NCBI GenBank assembly: GCA_963555775.3 | Contig: CAUVWY020000005.1 | Coordinates: forward strand, 434,001 to 498,000 | DNA: 64,000 nt | Reading direction: 5' to 3' | Source: JAJEDW01 sp963555775 | GTDB lineage: Bacteria; Acidobacteriota; Terriglobia; 20CM-2-55-15 | Shown here: positions 8,943 through 17,532 of the stretch, one piece after another | Layout of the letters: each line of letters begins with the position of its first letter | Position numbering within the stretch: the stretch's first letter is position 1 | Made by a program: the position numbers and the translations under genes | Notes under the pieces: generated by a model | Told to the model about the DNA's origin: nothing | The model's database searches: none | The model's input: the letters and a program-made list of their open reading frames with translations, nothing else

Positions 8943-9296
8943 CTACCAGTCACCGTCTCGCACCTCACGTACCACGCGAAGAATGGCGTCGTCCGGCGCT
9001 TGCTTCAGTTGCCTGATCAAGTCCGCGAACAGCCGGGGCCGCTTGCGGATGATGTCCTGCAGGTCACGTGAGACCTTCCCCGCCAAGGCAAGAAGCACAT
9101 CCGGGTCCTCGCCGAGTTCCCGCGCCAGCTTGACGGTCGTGGCCTCCGAAGGCGGCGCGACCTCGCCCCGCTCTATCTTGCTCAGATACGCTGGCTCGAC
9201 CCCGATGCGCAGGGCCACTTGGCGCAGCGAAAAGCTTTTGTCTTTCAGGTGCAGGCGCTCCCGCCGGGTTCGGAGGGTGTTGCCGAAGTGTGTCAT
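8943..9296 (-). CDS. XRE-family helix-turn-helix regulator
   Basis: A 117-residue protein with an HTH_3 domain in its first 70 residues (SLRQVALRIGVEPAYLSKIERGEVAPPS) and a short acidic tail. It should bind the 22-bp palindrome overlapping its own start and repress itself and the downstream 345-residue gene. No Shine-Dalgarno sequence precedes the ATG, so the mRNA may be leaderless. Confidence 0.88.
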   Translation of the reverse strand: MTHFGNTLRTRRERLHLKDKSFSLRQVALRIGVEPAYLSKIERGEVAPPSEATTVKLARELGEDPDVLLALAGKVSRDLQDIIRKRPRLFADLIRQLKQAPDDAILRVVREVRDGDW

Positions 9297-9316
9297 GTGT
9301 ACTACTTAGTACACAT
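9295..9316 (-). promoter_or_regulatory. perfect 22-bp operator palindrome at the XRE start codon
   Basis: ATGTGTACTA (9295-9304) and TAGTACACAT (9307-9316) are perfect 10-bp inverted repeats separated by 2 bp. They overlap two bases of the XRE start codon (9294-9296, minus strand). The position implies blocking of transcription start by the XRE protein. Confidence 0.75.
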
Positions 9317-9439
9317 TTTGATTATTGTCCAGCCCCGAAGCGGGATTGGGCAGTTCAGACGGTGGTTTTGCGAGTTCCTCCGCGTGGGGGATTGATACCC
9401 AGCGCGTCATGGAAGGTGCGTTGAGGCGGTTCCTGAACT

Positions 9440-9500
9440 TTGGCCCTATGCCGCCTCACCGCAAGGTGAAAAAATCCACCCGTGGCATGGGCCGGTGGGC
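9440..9500 (+). mobile_element. second IS256-family transposase scrap
   Basis: One plus-strand frame reads LALCRLTAR-stop-KNPPVAW, which lines up with the scrap at 5925-6005 (LIWLAMRHLTAKWKNPP). It is degenerate and interrupted. The remainder of 9317-9592 shows no gene. Confidence 0.45.
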
Positions 9501-9592
9501 AGGAACCATCCCTCGCCTGCCGCGATGCGGATCGTCTCGCCGAGCACGATCTGCGGCGGTCCGCCCGCTGGGGGGCCGGGATCGGATTTCAG

Positions 9593-10213
9593 CTAATCAG
9601 CGCTGGCATCATCGGGACCTGGCCGTCGGGCCCGGGGTGACTGCCCGGCAAGCCGTTCGAGTGTGCAGACCACCCGATCCAGTTCTTCGACAAGCGGCGT
9701 CCTGCCTGCCTGGATGAGGACGTCGAGCACCGCGCGGTAGTACCACAGCGTCCCGTCCTTGCGCCCCTGGAACCGTTGCCAGATGTCCTCGCCCACGTTG
9801 CGGTAGTCGCTCAGGATGCAGCGCGCGTTGTGGAGTTTGTCGGCAGCGGAGACGAGCCGGACCGACGCGGATGCGTTTCCGAGGTGCTCGATGTAGGCCC
9901 GTTTTCTCTCGCCCCACGGTGGCTTCGGAATGGTTTCGGAGTCCGTACAGCCGTCGACGATCCCGGTCACGCGGTCGCCGAACCGGCGGCGAATCTCTTC
10001 CCGTGCCTTCGCGCCGCCCTGGTCCTCGATGGCGTCGTGCAGCAGTGCCGCGATGGCTTCGTCCTCGTCTCCGCCATTTTCGATCACCAGCGCCGCCACG
10101 GCCAGCAGATGTGAGACATAGGGAACGCTGCTGCCCTTCCTCCGCTGCTCTCGGTGGAGTTGTGCGGCGAACACGAGGGCTTCCTCAAAACGGTTGGTCA
10201 TCGGAACAGGCAT
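9593..10213 (-). CDS. HD-domain hydrolase, SpoT/MESH-like (putative small alarmone hydrolase)
   Basis: A single HD domain of RelA/SpoT type. Numbered from MTNRF, His31 lies in YVSHLL, the HD pair at 55-56 in LLHDAIED, and a further Asp in SAADKLHNAR. This is the pattern of enzymes that remove pyrophosphate from (p)ppGpp, here without synthetase, TGS or ACT domains. The ATG at 10213 or the one at 10201 may be used. The ISAs1 element inserted 34 nt upstream of the TSD side may have altered its promoter. Confidence 0.75.
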   Translation of the reverse strand: MPVPMTNRFEEALVFAAQLHREQRRKGSSVPYVSHLLAVAALVIENGGDEDEAIAALLHDAIEDQGGAKAREEIRRRFGDRVTGIVDGCTDSETIPKPPWGERKRAYIEHLGNASASVRLVSAADKLHNARCILSDYRNVGEDIWQRFQGRKDGTLWYYRAVLDVLIQAGRTPLVEELDRVVCTLERLAGQSPRARRPGPDDASAD

Positions 10214-10272
10214 TAGCACACAACCCTACCAAATGAAAACGAGAGGGGTCGAGCGTCACGGCAAATTTGTTC

Positions 10273-11004
10273 TCAGATGGAGCATGATGTGGGGAATGAA
10301 TTTCGAGTCATTCTCAAGTAGTCGAAGACGAGACGGGTATTGAAAGAGAGTTTGCGCATCGATTGGGCGATCGATTGAGCGGGTTTTTGAAAGGATTTGA
10401 GAATACCGACGGCAAAGCGTCGGAGGCGGGTGATGTTTTCCGGGCCGAAGCCGGTGCGGATTCGACTGCGGTCCTCATCGTAATTCCAGTCGATGATGTA
10501 ATGGACGCTTTCGATACTCCAATGACCGCGATTGATGGCCAGCAAGCGTTCGGGGGAGGTTTCGCCGGGTGAGCGGCTCGTGATGCCCAGCGCGGTTTCA
10601 CACGTGAGGGCGCCGGATTTCTTGTCGATGGATTCGCGCTCGATCCGAAAGACCTGGCCCAGGTGGGGAAAGTCGAGGTAGTGGTTGAGTTCGGCGCTAC
10701 ACCAAATGCGCCGGGTTTCGATGCGGCCATGATCGGGCGGGGTGACCTCGACAAAGTCGGGTTGTCCGCGGGTTTGGAACTGGAACGCGATATCGCGTTC
10801 CAGCGTCGGTTGGTTGCCTTTGACCGTGAAATGATAGTGCGCTCCCCGCTCGACCAAATAGCGCGCGATCGCGCGTTGGGTCAGCAGGGCATCGCCGGTG
10901 ATGTCCTTGCCGGCGATGTCGCAGGTTTGAAGCAAGGGAACGGCCATGCCGATTTCGTTCGTGCGCTTGCGCTCCTCGCCGCCGGCTACAGGCAGGGTTC
11001 CCAC
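10273..11004 (-). CDS. ISAs1 transposase, C-terminal frame
   Basis: This frame carries the second half of the DDE catalytic domain: ITGDALLTQR gives the second Asp and HWSIESVHYIID the Glu. Its first codons lie in the -1 frame relative to the upstream frame and would be joined to it by a slip on the A-rich heptamer at 11004-11010, giving K-K-V-G-T-L-P-V across the junction. The track-like start GTG at 11002-11004 is therefore probably not used independently. The joined product would be about 601 residues. Confidence 0.85.
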   Translation of the reverse strand: MGTLPVAGGEERKRTNEIGMAVPLLQTCDIAGKDITGDALLTQRAIARYLVERGAHYHFTVKGNQPTLERDIAFQFQTRGQPDFVEVTPPDHGRIETRRIWCSAELNHYLDFPHLGQVFRIERESIDKKSGALTCETALGITSRSPGETSPERLLAINRGHWSIESVHYIIDWNYDEDRSRIRTGFGPENITRLRRFAVGILKSFQKPAQSIAQSMRKLSFNTRLVFDYLRMTRNSFPTSCSI

Positions 11005-12077
11005 TTTTTTTGGGTGTAGCAGCGTTTCGACTCATGCCCGACCACGCTCATGATGTGGGTCTGACGCCCGTCCGAGTCGAGGGCGTTCTTCATCGTCTTG
11101 CCATCCATGGCCAGCGCATCGTCCGGGGCGCCCCAGGCCCGATTCCACGCATTGAGCGCCCGGTCCAGCGCCCCCGGTTCAATCCGGACCAGACAATCCC
11201 GAATCACAAACTCGCTGGGAACCACATAGCGGCCGTTCTCCCGCCGGCAGCCAAAACGTTCGCGGGCTTTCTGCCCCAGGGCATCGGCCCAATCCGAGAT
11301 GGCTTTATAGCCGTGCATGCCGCACAGCGTCGCGCCCGCCGCGATGCCCAGCACTGCCGACAAGGGATGGCGCCGTCCCTGAGCGCGGCGCGGATCGGGA
11401 ATGGTCTTGAAGCACTGGGGGAGTTGGCGCATCTGTGCGGCATTGAGCATGATCTTGGGGGCTCCGGTGAGTTGAAGATGTTCCCGGCCAGGGTGGGTCA
11501 GTTGCCCGCGCGCATCACGGCACAGGGGACGCACAAAGACAAGCTTCGGGGCATCGGCTTCGGCGCTGTAGCCGTCCCGGGTGCGCCGGTATCCCCGGGT
11601 CCGTCCCAGTTCCAACCAGTTCGACGCGCGATACACGCCGCCATGGAAGCGCCGGGGATCCACAAACGTTTCCAGCAGCAGCAACCCATGACCGAACCGT
11701 TCGCGCCAATCCGACCCGGCCCGCCGCTCGGTCCCTGACAACACCCGCGAGCCCACATTCGGCCGATTCCAGCCCGGCAGGATCAAAAAGCGGCTGTTGT
11801 TGGCGATCAGTTTCAGCCGCCCATACTGCGAGCGGAAGTCCCAGACGATCCATCGATCCCGAACCCCGCACTTCAGCGCCGACGCCGACAGGCTCAGTTG
11901 CGCCACCCACTGCCCGCGCCATGTGGCCACGTACCAGACCGTCTCCCCGATCTTCGCCAGTGCGCCCAGATAATGATGACGCTTCATCTGCTCTTGATAC
12001 TGCCCTTCCTCGCTTCGCTCCACTGGCCGTACCCCGATCTCCGACAGTTCCTGGCTGGTCAATTTCGTCCTCTCCAT
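10986..12077 (-). CDS. DruA-like (DUF4338) domain fused to ISAs1 transposase N-terminal part
   Basis: Residues 1-205 match the DUF4338/DruA pattern: HHYLGALAKIGETVWYVA, RLKLIANNSRFLILP, and LLLETFVDPRRFHGGVYRASNW. Residues 206-360 are the ISAs1 N-terminal region (FKTIPDPRRAQGRRHPL) and the first catalytic Asp in AMDGKTMKNA. The frame ends shortly after Q-K-K because of the A7 run. DUF4338 is best known from the Druantia defence protein DruA; here it is part of a transposase polypeptide, so its role is probably in transposition. Confidence 0.82.
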   Translation of the reverse strand: MERTKLTSQELSEIGVRPVERSEEGQYQEQMKRHHYLGALAKIGETVWYVATWRGQWVAQLSLSASALKCGVRDRWIVWDFRSQYGRLKLIANNSRFLILPGWNRPNVGSRVLSGTERRAGSDWRERFGHGLLLLETFVDPRRFHGGVYRASNWLELGRTRGYRRTRDGYSAEADAPKLVFVRPLCRDARGQLTHPGREHLQLTGAPKIMLNAAQMRQLPQCFKTIPDPRRAQGRRHPLSAVLGIAAGATLCGMHGYKAISDWADALGQKARERFGCRRENGRYVVPSEFVIRDCLVRIEPGALDRALNAWNRAWGAPDDALAMDGKTMKNALDSDGRQTHIMSVVGHESKRCYTQKKWEPCL

Positions 12078-12241
12078 TCAGCGTTTTATACAGGAATCTC
12101 CTCGCTATGTCCAGCTTGTCAGGTTAAACCACTGAATTCTCGGACGTTCACTGGAAGGACAAATTCACCCTGGGTCGAGCGTCGTGCATCCGATCCATTC
12201 CCGCTGTTAGCCCAACCAAGGATGGCGAGAGAAACGCCCAC

Positions 12242-13603
12242 CTACACCCCGGGACCGCTGATGGCCAACGTCAGGCCGGGGCGCTGGATGTTGACAAACA
12301 ACGTGGTGCCGTCGGGCGAGAACGTTGCACCCGCAAATTCGGAATCGTTCATCGCGTTCCGGATGAGCGAATAGACCGCACCGGCCGGAGTCACGCCCCG
12401 TACGAAGTTTTCGTCGGGACCGTCTTCGCAAAGAATCAGGTGCCCCGAGGGCGCGATTGCGATGTTGTCGACCTGGTCCAGGACGTTGGTGTCGTTGGGC
12501 TCCACGAACAATTCGAGCGCACCGGGCCGGTCTGGTTCTCCCGCGGTTCCCTCCGCCGGACTTGGACGGTATCTGAAAAGCTGACCGGCCTGGTTCGGAC
12601 CGCCGCTGGTTGCCGCGAAATAGACCTCGCCGGGTCCGGACACGATGCCCTCTCCACGAGAAAACAGGGCCGCGCCCCTGGCCGCGCCCTGCATCCGGAG
12701 ATCGTCCAGGGGCGATTCGGCGTTTTCCAGATCCACCCACTCCACGTCGTGAACGCTCCCCGGTTCGATAGTCGCAGTCTCATGGTTCGAAGTATCGACG
12801 CCATCCATCCCCGAAATCTTCAGCGCCTGCAATCGGCCCCCATCGGCCAGGCTGCCCGGGCGATCCGGAATGAAACGATAGAACAAGCTGTCGTCCCGAT
12901 CTTCGGTCTGATAAACGACGCCGCTGGCCGCGTCCACCGCGATGGCTTCGTGATTGAATCGGCCCATCGCCTCAAGGGCCACCGGTCGAACCAGCCCGCC
13001 CGCATCGGCGGCGACTTCAAAGTTGAAGCCGTGATCCCGTTGGTGAACTTCGTCGGGACGCTGGACGCTCTCTTCGCAGGTGATCCATGTATTCCAGGGC
13101 GTGGGGCCGCCGGCGCAGTTTCGAACGGTGCCCACCAGACTCAGGTAGTGCTCGACCAAACGCTGTTCGCCGGTGTCGTAAACCAGGTTCGTGGTGCCGC
13201 CAACGCAGGCGAAGTCGTAGAGCATCGAGAGATCGATTTGCGACCGAAGCGCGCGCTCCGGACCGAAAGGTCCTCCCGCTTCGTCGTCCGCCAGAAGTTC
13301 GTGGTTCCGAACCAGAAGCGTCATGCCGCCGGCCCCGGCAAACGCGGCCATGCCGTCATGCGCGCCCGGAACCAGAAGTCCGTCGTCCATCGTGTCGCCA
13401 GTTCGGGAAACGATGCGGTAGGTGAATCCTTCGGGAAGGTCGATTACGCCCGACGGGTCCGGTTGCAAGGGTCCATAGCCCACGACACCGGGAGTCGCCG
13501 GTCCGGCCGGACCATCGCCGGATTGGCTCGAGCAACGGAAGGCCGCAAGGGAGGCGCCCAGCGAGATCCCGGCGCCCAGGAACCGGCGACGGCTGAAACG
13601 CAT
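12242..13603 (-). CDS. PhoX-like (DUF839) exported protein
   Basis: A 453-residue protein with a twin-arginine signal SRRRFLGAG at 4-12, followed by a hydrophobic segment and a Cys. The body matches the DUF839/PhoX fold: an alkaline-phosphatase-like beta-propeller with GAHDGMAAF, LLVRNHEL, WNTWITCEE and FNHEAIAVD. PhoX enzymes are Ca/Fe phosphomonoesterases, but DUF839 also includes members of unknown activity, so phosphatase function is likely but not certain. Its 3' end lies 70 bp from the ISAs1 target duplication. Confidence 0.8.
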   Translation of the reverse strand: MRFSRRRFLGAGISLGASLAAFRCSSQSGDGPAGPATPGVVGYGPLQPDPSGVIDLPEGFTYRIVSRTGDTMDDGLLVPGAHDGMAAFAGAGGMTLLVRNHELLADDEAGGPFGPERALRSQIDLSMLYDFACVGGTTNLVYDTGEQRLVEHYLSLVGTVRNCAGGPTPWNTWITCEESVQRPDEVHQRDHGFNFEVAADAGGLVRPVALEAMGRFNHEAIAVDAASGVVYQTEDRDDSLFYRFIPDRPGSLADGGRLQALKISGMDGVDTSNHETATIEPGSVHDVEWVDLENAESPLDDLRMQGAARGAALFSRGEGIVSGPGEVYFAATSGGPNQAGQLFRYRPSPAEGTAGEPDRPGALELFVEPNDTNVLDQVDNIAIAPSGHLILCEDGPDENFVRGVTPAGAVYSLIRNAMNDSEFAGATFSPDGTTLFVNIQRPGLTLAISGPGV

Positions 13604-13729
13604 GCAAATCCCCCCGGGAAATCAGTCAATCCGCTCACCGGGAAAGCCCTTCTGAGCAATCCCCCGCCCCGGCGCGAACGGCAAGACCGACGTTGGCGGA
13701 ACAACACGAGCGAAATAACGGACCTGTCC

Positions 13730-14518
13730 CTACTGTCCCACCATGTGGAACTGGTCAATGTTGTTCTCGTGACAGAAGTACTCGATGATCTCTTCGCCGG
13801 GCGCCCAGTTTTTGACCCAGACCGCCGACCAAGGCGCGGTGTATGCGTGCGGGTCGTCGATCGTGATCTCGTAACGAAGGCTGTTCATGTCGGTGCGCGT
13901 GATGCGCTCCATCAGGTGCATGGCCTCGGTGTGGGGAAAGCCTTCGCGATGAATCCAGAACCGTTCGTTGAAACCGACCGTGTCCACAACCAGCGTGTCC
14001 CCGTCCCAGCGGCCAACGGAATGTCCGAAGTAGCTGGGATTCAGAAAATCGCCGACCGGGTGATCTCGACCGTCCATGTAGATTTCGCGCCAGGGGCGCG
14101 TGGAACCGCCCGAAAGGACAAAGATCCGGTTCATGTAAGGGGCCTGAACGATCTGAAGGCCGAACGGAACAGCGAACTGGCGCGGGCCGCCGGGCGGTAT
14201 GCAGCGCACATGAGGGTCTTCGGCAGCTAGTGTTTCCTGCCGGTAGTCGTATGCCGCACGCGCCCACGGCTGGAAGGGAATTTCCTCGGGTGGAGGATAC
14301 TCGGCCCCTCCCACCTGGGAACCGGGGCCGCGATCCCAGAAACCGAGCCCATCGGCAGTGGGACCCAGGTTTGGCGTTCCGTCCGCAAACCGCGGAGTCG
14401 GCTCAGCCGGTTCGGCCGCCCCCCGACCGCGCTGCGCTTCGGCGTCCGGCAGCGCCAGCGCCAACAGGAACAAGACAAACGCGGACGCTCCCGGCAATCC
14501 AATCGCACGGCTTCGCAT
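13730..14518 (-). CDS. secreted protein, GRWDGDTLVV family, copy 1
   Basis: A 262-residue protein with an N-terminal signal peptide (cleavage near PDAEAQ). It shares with three other proteins in this window the motifs CIPPGGPR, IYMDGRDHP, GRWDGDTLVVDTVGFNERFW, a run of E-R-I-T-R-T-D, and C-terminal E-Y-F-C. The two conserved Cys may form a disulfide. It lies 48 nt downstream of a DUF6152 gene on the same strand, the same pairing as at 50.6 kb. The biochemical role is unknown to me. Confidence 0.75.
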   Translation of the reverse strand: MRSRAIGLPGASAFVLFLLALALPDAEAQRGRGAAEPAEPTPRFADGTPNLGPTADGLGFWDRGPGSQVGGAEYPPPEEIPFQPWARAAYDYRQETLAAEDPHVRCIPPGGPRQFAVPFGLQIVQAPYMNRIFVLSGGSTRPWREIYMDGRDHPVGDFLNPSYFGHSVGRWDGDTLVVDTVGFNERFWIHREGFPHTEAMHLMERITRTDMNSLRYEITIDDPHAYTAPWSAVWVKNWAPGEEIIEYFCHENNIDQFHMVGQ

Positions 14519-14566
14519 ATCGATGGTCTCCTTCTATCTATTACGGAGATCCGCTACCGATCTCCA

Positions 14567-14971
14567 CTATTGAGACTGATCCTGACTGGAACCCGCGAAC
14601 AACCGCCTGCCGCTCTCGGCAAGCACGATGGACCGTGCGTTCATCAACGCGCTGCCGTCCTTGGCCCGGCTGCCTTCGACAGTCACCACGTCCCCGATTT
14701 TCATCGAGTTGCGGTTCCAGCCCCGGCGCATCAGCGAGGCGGGAGCGCCCATTTCAGCCGCCCAGTAGGTGACCTCGCCTCCCTCCTCCTCGACATTGAC
14801 GTAAAAGTACGCGTGCGGGTTCATCCACTCGACCTTGGCCACGATTCCCGTAAACTCGATCGGTTGATCCACATCGTACTGCGCGGTGAACGCGTGATGG
14901 CCCGCGAGCGGGCTCACCGCCAATCCGAAACCGGCCAGTAGACCTGCAAAAACCAATGCACGATTCCTCAC
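14567..14971 (-). CDS. DUF6152 exported protein, copy 1
   Basis: Start GTG at 14971 is chosen because GAGAGG lies at the right distance and the signal peptide begins at once; a longer upstream reading adds a non-signal extension. The signal ends in SPLAG, leaving a mature start of His-His-Ala-Phe. The conserved V-E-W-M-N-P-H-A-Y-F-Y-V and R-R-G-W-N motifs are present. It is the first gene of a likely two-gene unit with the secreted protein at 13730. The family is uncharacterised. Confidence 0.8.
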   Translation of the reverse strand: MRNRALVFAGLLAGFGLAVSPLAGHHAFTAQYDVDQPIEFTGIVAKVEWMNPHAYFYVNVEEEGGEVTYWAAEMGAPASLMRRGWNRNSMKIGDVVTVEGSRAKDGSALMNARSIVLAESGRRLFAGSSQDQSQ

Positions 14972-15340
14972 GATAACACCTCTCAGGGTTTGTCTTTCCG
15001 GGACGATGAGCGTCTCTCGAACATACGAAGGATATGACGATTGGATGACGCCGTCCACCTTCCAAAGTAGTGTAGTCTAGGCAAACCGTCGTCGAGAGCG
15101 GAGCATGGGATGGATAACGACCCTCGCCCGGGGGGGTTGGGCGTCCGGCACGTCCCGACTCACCATCTCAAACCCCGCAGCCCGGCGGTTCAAACCTGAC
15201 AATAACTTCAGAAATTCTTCAGTTCACCGAAAAACACGCTCCGTTTTATTATTGAGAATGGAAGCATTCGTTTTATCGGAAACCGACGCATTCGCACGGT
15301 CCCGTCATCAGGATGTTTGAATAATTATAGAGTCTTCATC
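14972..15340. other. divergent intergenic region
   Basis: This stretch separates the minus-strand DUF6152 unit from the plus-strand lipoprotein gene and should hold both promoters. I see AT-rich stretches near 15225-15260 and 15317-15330, but no hexamer pair good enough to name and no gene. Confidence 0.4.
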
Positions 15341-16138
15341 GTGATCTGCCGCCTGACAATCTGGTTGTCCGTCATGTTGCTCGCCATCGCCGGTTGCTCC
15401 GGCGGGTCCCCGGCTGACGATGCCTTTCAAGTCCTGCCATCGACAGACACGGCCTCTGTCGAACCCGCGGGCCCGGTCTACGATCCGGCGTCGGCGACGG
15501 CCCGGATTACGGGCAATATCGTCTTTGACGGCGTTCCTCCCGAGATGCCCATGCTGGAAATTGGCGCGGACTTCTTTTGCATCCAGAACGCACGCGGTCT
15601 CAGGGACAACGAAGTCATGGTCACGGCAGAGGGCCGGCTTCAGAACGTCATCGTTTACGTGCGCTCCGGCCACGATGACACGCTCACCTACCCCGCTCCG
15701 TCCGAACCGGTACTCCTGGACCAGGAGCGTTGCGTCTACATCCCGAGAACACTGACTATCATGACGGGACAAGAGCTCCTGGTCCGGAACAGCGATGACA
15801 CGTTTCACAACGTGCATTCGGACAGCAACGCCAACACGCCATTCAACTTCGGACAGCCCGTCCTGGACCAGGAAAACACGCAGACCTTCGCCCAACCCGA
15901 AATGCCCGTCACGATGGGATGTGACGTTCATCCGTGGATGAGCACGGTGGTTGGCGTGTTCGATCACCCGTTCCACACCACGTCGAAGGACACCGGAACG
16001 TTCGGCCTGCAACTCCCCCCCGGCACTTACGAGATTGCCGCATGGCACGAACTCTACGGCGAACAGGTCGCAACGGTCGAGGTATCCGGCGGAGAAACGG
16101 CTGAACTGGACTTCACGTTCACGCCTCCGGACGCTTGA
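15341..16138 (+). CDS. cupredoxin-like lipoprotein (plastocyanin/methylamine-utilisation type)
   Basis: The GTG at 15341 gives a lipoprotein signal with lipobox L-A-I-A-G-C. The mature protein contains a cupredoxin-like domain: VRNSDDTFHNVHS supplies a His, and VTMGCDVHPWM supplies the Cys-x-x-His(-x-x-Met) ligands of a blue-copper site. It ends with a carboxypeptidase-regulatory-like beta-sandwich (GTFGLQLPPGTYEIAAWHE). It is probably anchored in the cell envelope for electron transfer or metal binding. A TTG 24 nt upstream is the only other start. Confidence 0.72.
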   Translation: MICRLTIWLSVMLLAIAGCSGGSPADDAFQVLPSTDTASVEPAGPVYDPASATARITGNIVFDGVPPEMPMLEIGADFFCIQNARGLRDNEVMVTAEGRLQNVIVYVRSGHDDTLTYPAPSEPVLLDQERCVYIPRTLTIMTGQELLVRNSDDTFHNVHSDSNANTPFNFGQPVLDQENTQTFAQPEMPVTMGCDVHPWMSTVVGVFDHPFHTTSKDTGTFGLQLPPGTYEIAAWHELYGEQVATVEVSGGETAELDFTFTPPDA

Positions 16139-16337
16139 CAGTACAGGCAGAACCCTGCACCGTCGCGTGCACGGCGCTGTCGCGGACTGTTGGCCGCTTA
16201 TCGGGATTTCTTGCAGACTGACGTGGGTGTGCGCTACTATTTGCGGCTTGAATTCCTCACTCAGGCCGGACGATCCCATCAGACGGGAAACCAGAAAGAA
16301 ACCAGGGAACAAAGAATGAAAAATTCCGAGCGGCAAC

Positions 16338-17513
16338 ATGGCCGCTGACGCTTTTCACAGGCTACGCAAGGAACTGGAAGCTCTCGGGTACTTCAAACGG
16401 CCCACGTTCAGGATCGTCGCCGAACTCCTCATCAACGTTACGCTGACCATCGCTGGTATCGCAGTGTTCGCCACAAGTGAGAGTTGGTTCGTCAAGATTC
16501 TCGGTTTGATCGTGTCCACAGCCGGCGGCCTGGGCGTCGGAACCAACACGCACACGTCAGCCCACGACGCCTCCAGCGACAGGAAATGGGTCAATCATGC
16601 GCTGACGTATTTCGGCTATCCGTTCTTCTTCGGTCTGTCGGCAACATATTGGCGAAACCAGCACAATCGGTTGCATCATGGTTCCCCCAATGTGATCGGG
16701 GTGGATCAGGACGCCGATTTGTCGCCGTGGTTCGCAATGACCGACGACGTAGTCCAGCAGGCGTCCGGTGTGCGCCGGTTCTACTACAAGCACCTTCAGT
16801 ACTACGTGTTCTGCATCGCATTGTCGATCAACTATTTCAACCTTCAAAAAGCGGGAATCGTCCATCTGATCCGGGTCATGGTGGGCCGACGCGATTACCG
16901 GTCGGAGCACTGGATCGACGCGGGAGCGATCCTGGGCCACGTGACGGCAACGCTGATTATTCCGATGTTCTTCTTCGCCCCGTTGGATGTCGCCGGACTG
17001 TACCTGTTTCGGGGAGTCCTGTTCGGATACGGGATGTTCGCCATCCTCGCGCCCGGCCATTTTCCGCGGGAAGCTGTTCGAATGAGCCGCTACCTGAAAC
17101 AGGCCGACTACCTGGGCAGCCAAACCGCGGCGACCATCAATTACAAGACCGGCAGACTCGGAAAGTTGATTTGCTCGGGACTCCAGTACCAGATCGAACA
17201 CCACCTGTTCCCCGGAATTTCATATGTCCACCTTCCCCGAACAAGCCGGATCGTCGAGCGGTTCTGCGAAACCGAGGGACTCTGGTACCGGCAGTACGGA
17301 TGGGACCGGGCCATCTGGAAGTCGCTGAGCACGCTGTGGCATCCGAGCCGGATCGAAACCGACCCCTCGTGCATGAGGAAGCCCGTTCAGGCAGGTCAAC
17401 GGATCGTGGCTGTTGACGAAGAAACCATGGCTCCCGCCGTGACCGCCCTTCCGGCGCTGGCGGCCGAAGGAGTCGGGCAGTTTGACAGTGGAGTAATAAG
17501 CCAGGAAGAGTAG
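16338..17513 (+). CDS. fatty acid desaturase
   Basis: A 391-residue membrane desaturase with three His boxes: HTSAHD, HNRLHH and QIEHHLFP, the last with the Q-x-x-H-H form of acyl-lipid front-end type desaturases. Hydrophobic segments lie near 25-60 and 150-235. It would introduce a double bond in membrane fatty acids with a di-iron centre and an external electron donor; no cytochrome b5 domain is fused. The last 40 residues are not conserved-looking. A perfect hairpin follows the stop. Confidence 0.85.
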   Translation: MAADAFHRLRKELEALGYFKRPTFRIVAELLINVTLTIAGIAVFATSESWFVKILGLIVSTAGGLGVGTNTHTSAHDASSDRKWVNHALTYFGYPFFFGLSATYWRNQHNRLHHGSPNVIGVDQDADLSPWFAMTDDVVQQASGVRRFYYKHLQYYVFCIALSINYFNLQKAGIVHLIRVMVGRRDYRSEHWIDAGAILGHVTATLIIPMFFFAPLDVAGLYLFRGVLFGYGMFAILAPGHFPREAVRMSRYLKQADYLGSQTAATINYKTGRLGKLICSGLQYQIEHHLFPGISYVHLPRTSRIVERFCETEGLWYRQYGWDRAIWKSLSTLWHPSRIETDPSCMRKPVQAGQRIVAVDEETMAPAVTALPALAAEGVGQFDSGVISQEE

Positions 17514-17532
17514 GAACGGCGCTGGGGACGAA

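Larger units (their letters stand above)
10257..12172 (-). mobile_element. complete ISAs1-family insertion sequence with DruA-like domain
   Basis: The element is 1916 bp. Its 16-bp terminal inverted repeats, CACGGCAAATTTGTTC at the left and CAGGGTGAATTTGTCC (reverse complement) at the right, match at 12 of 16 positions. A 10-bp target duplication GGTCGAGCGT flanks it at 10247-10256 and 12173-12182. Inside are two overlapping frames that together make an ISAs1 transposase preceded by a DUF4338/DruA-like domain, which explains why it is longer than ordinary ISAs1 elements. The intact duplication suggests recent insertion. Confidence 0.88.

Noticed and set aside
10986..12077. Druantia defence system
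   Set aside because: The DruA-like domain is fused to a transposase inside an insertion sequence, and no DruE-type helicase or other Druantia gene is near.
12440..14230. 596-codon plus-strand open frame
   Set aside because: It lies opposite the PhoX-like gene and a secreted-protein gene, both with clear motifs and signal peptides. The long frame is a GC-driven shadow.
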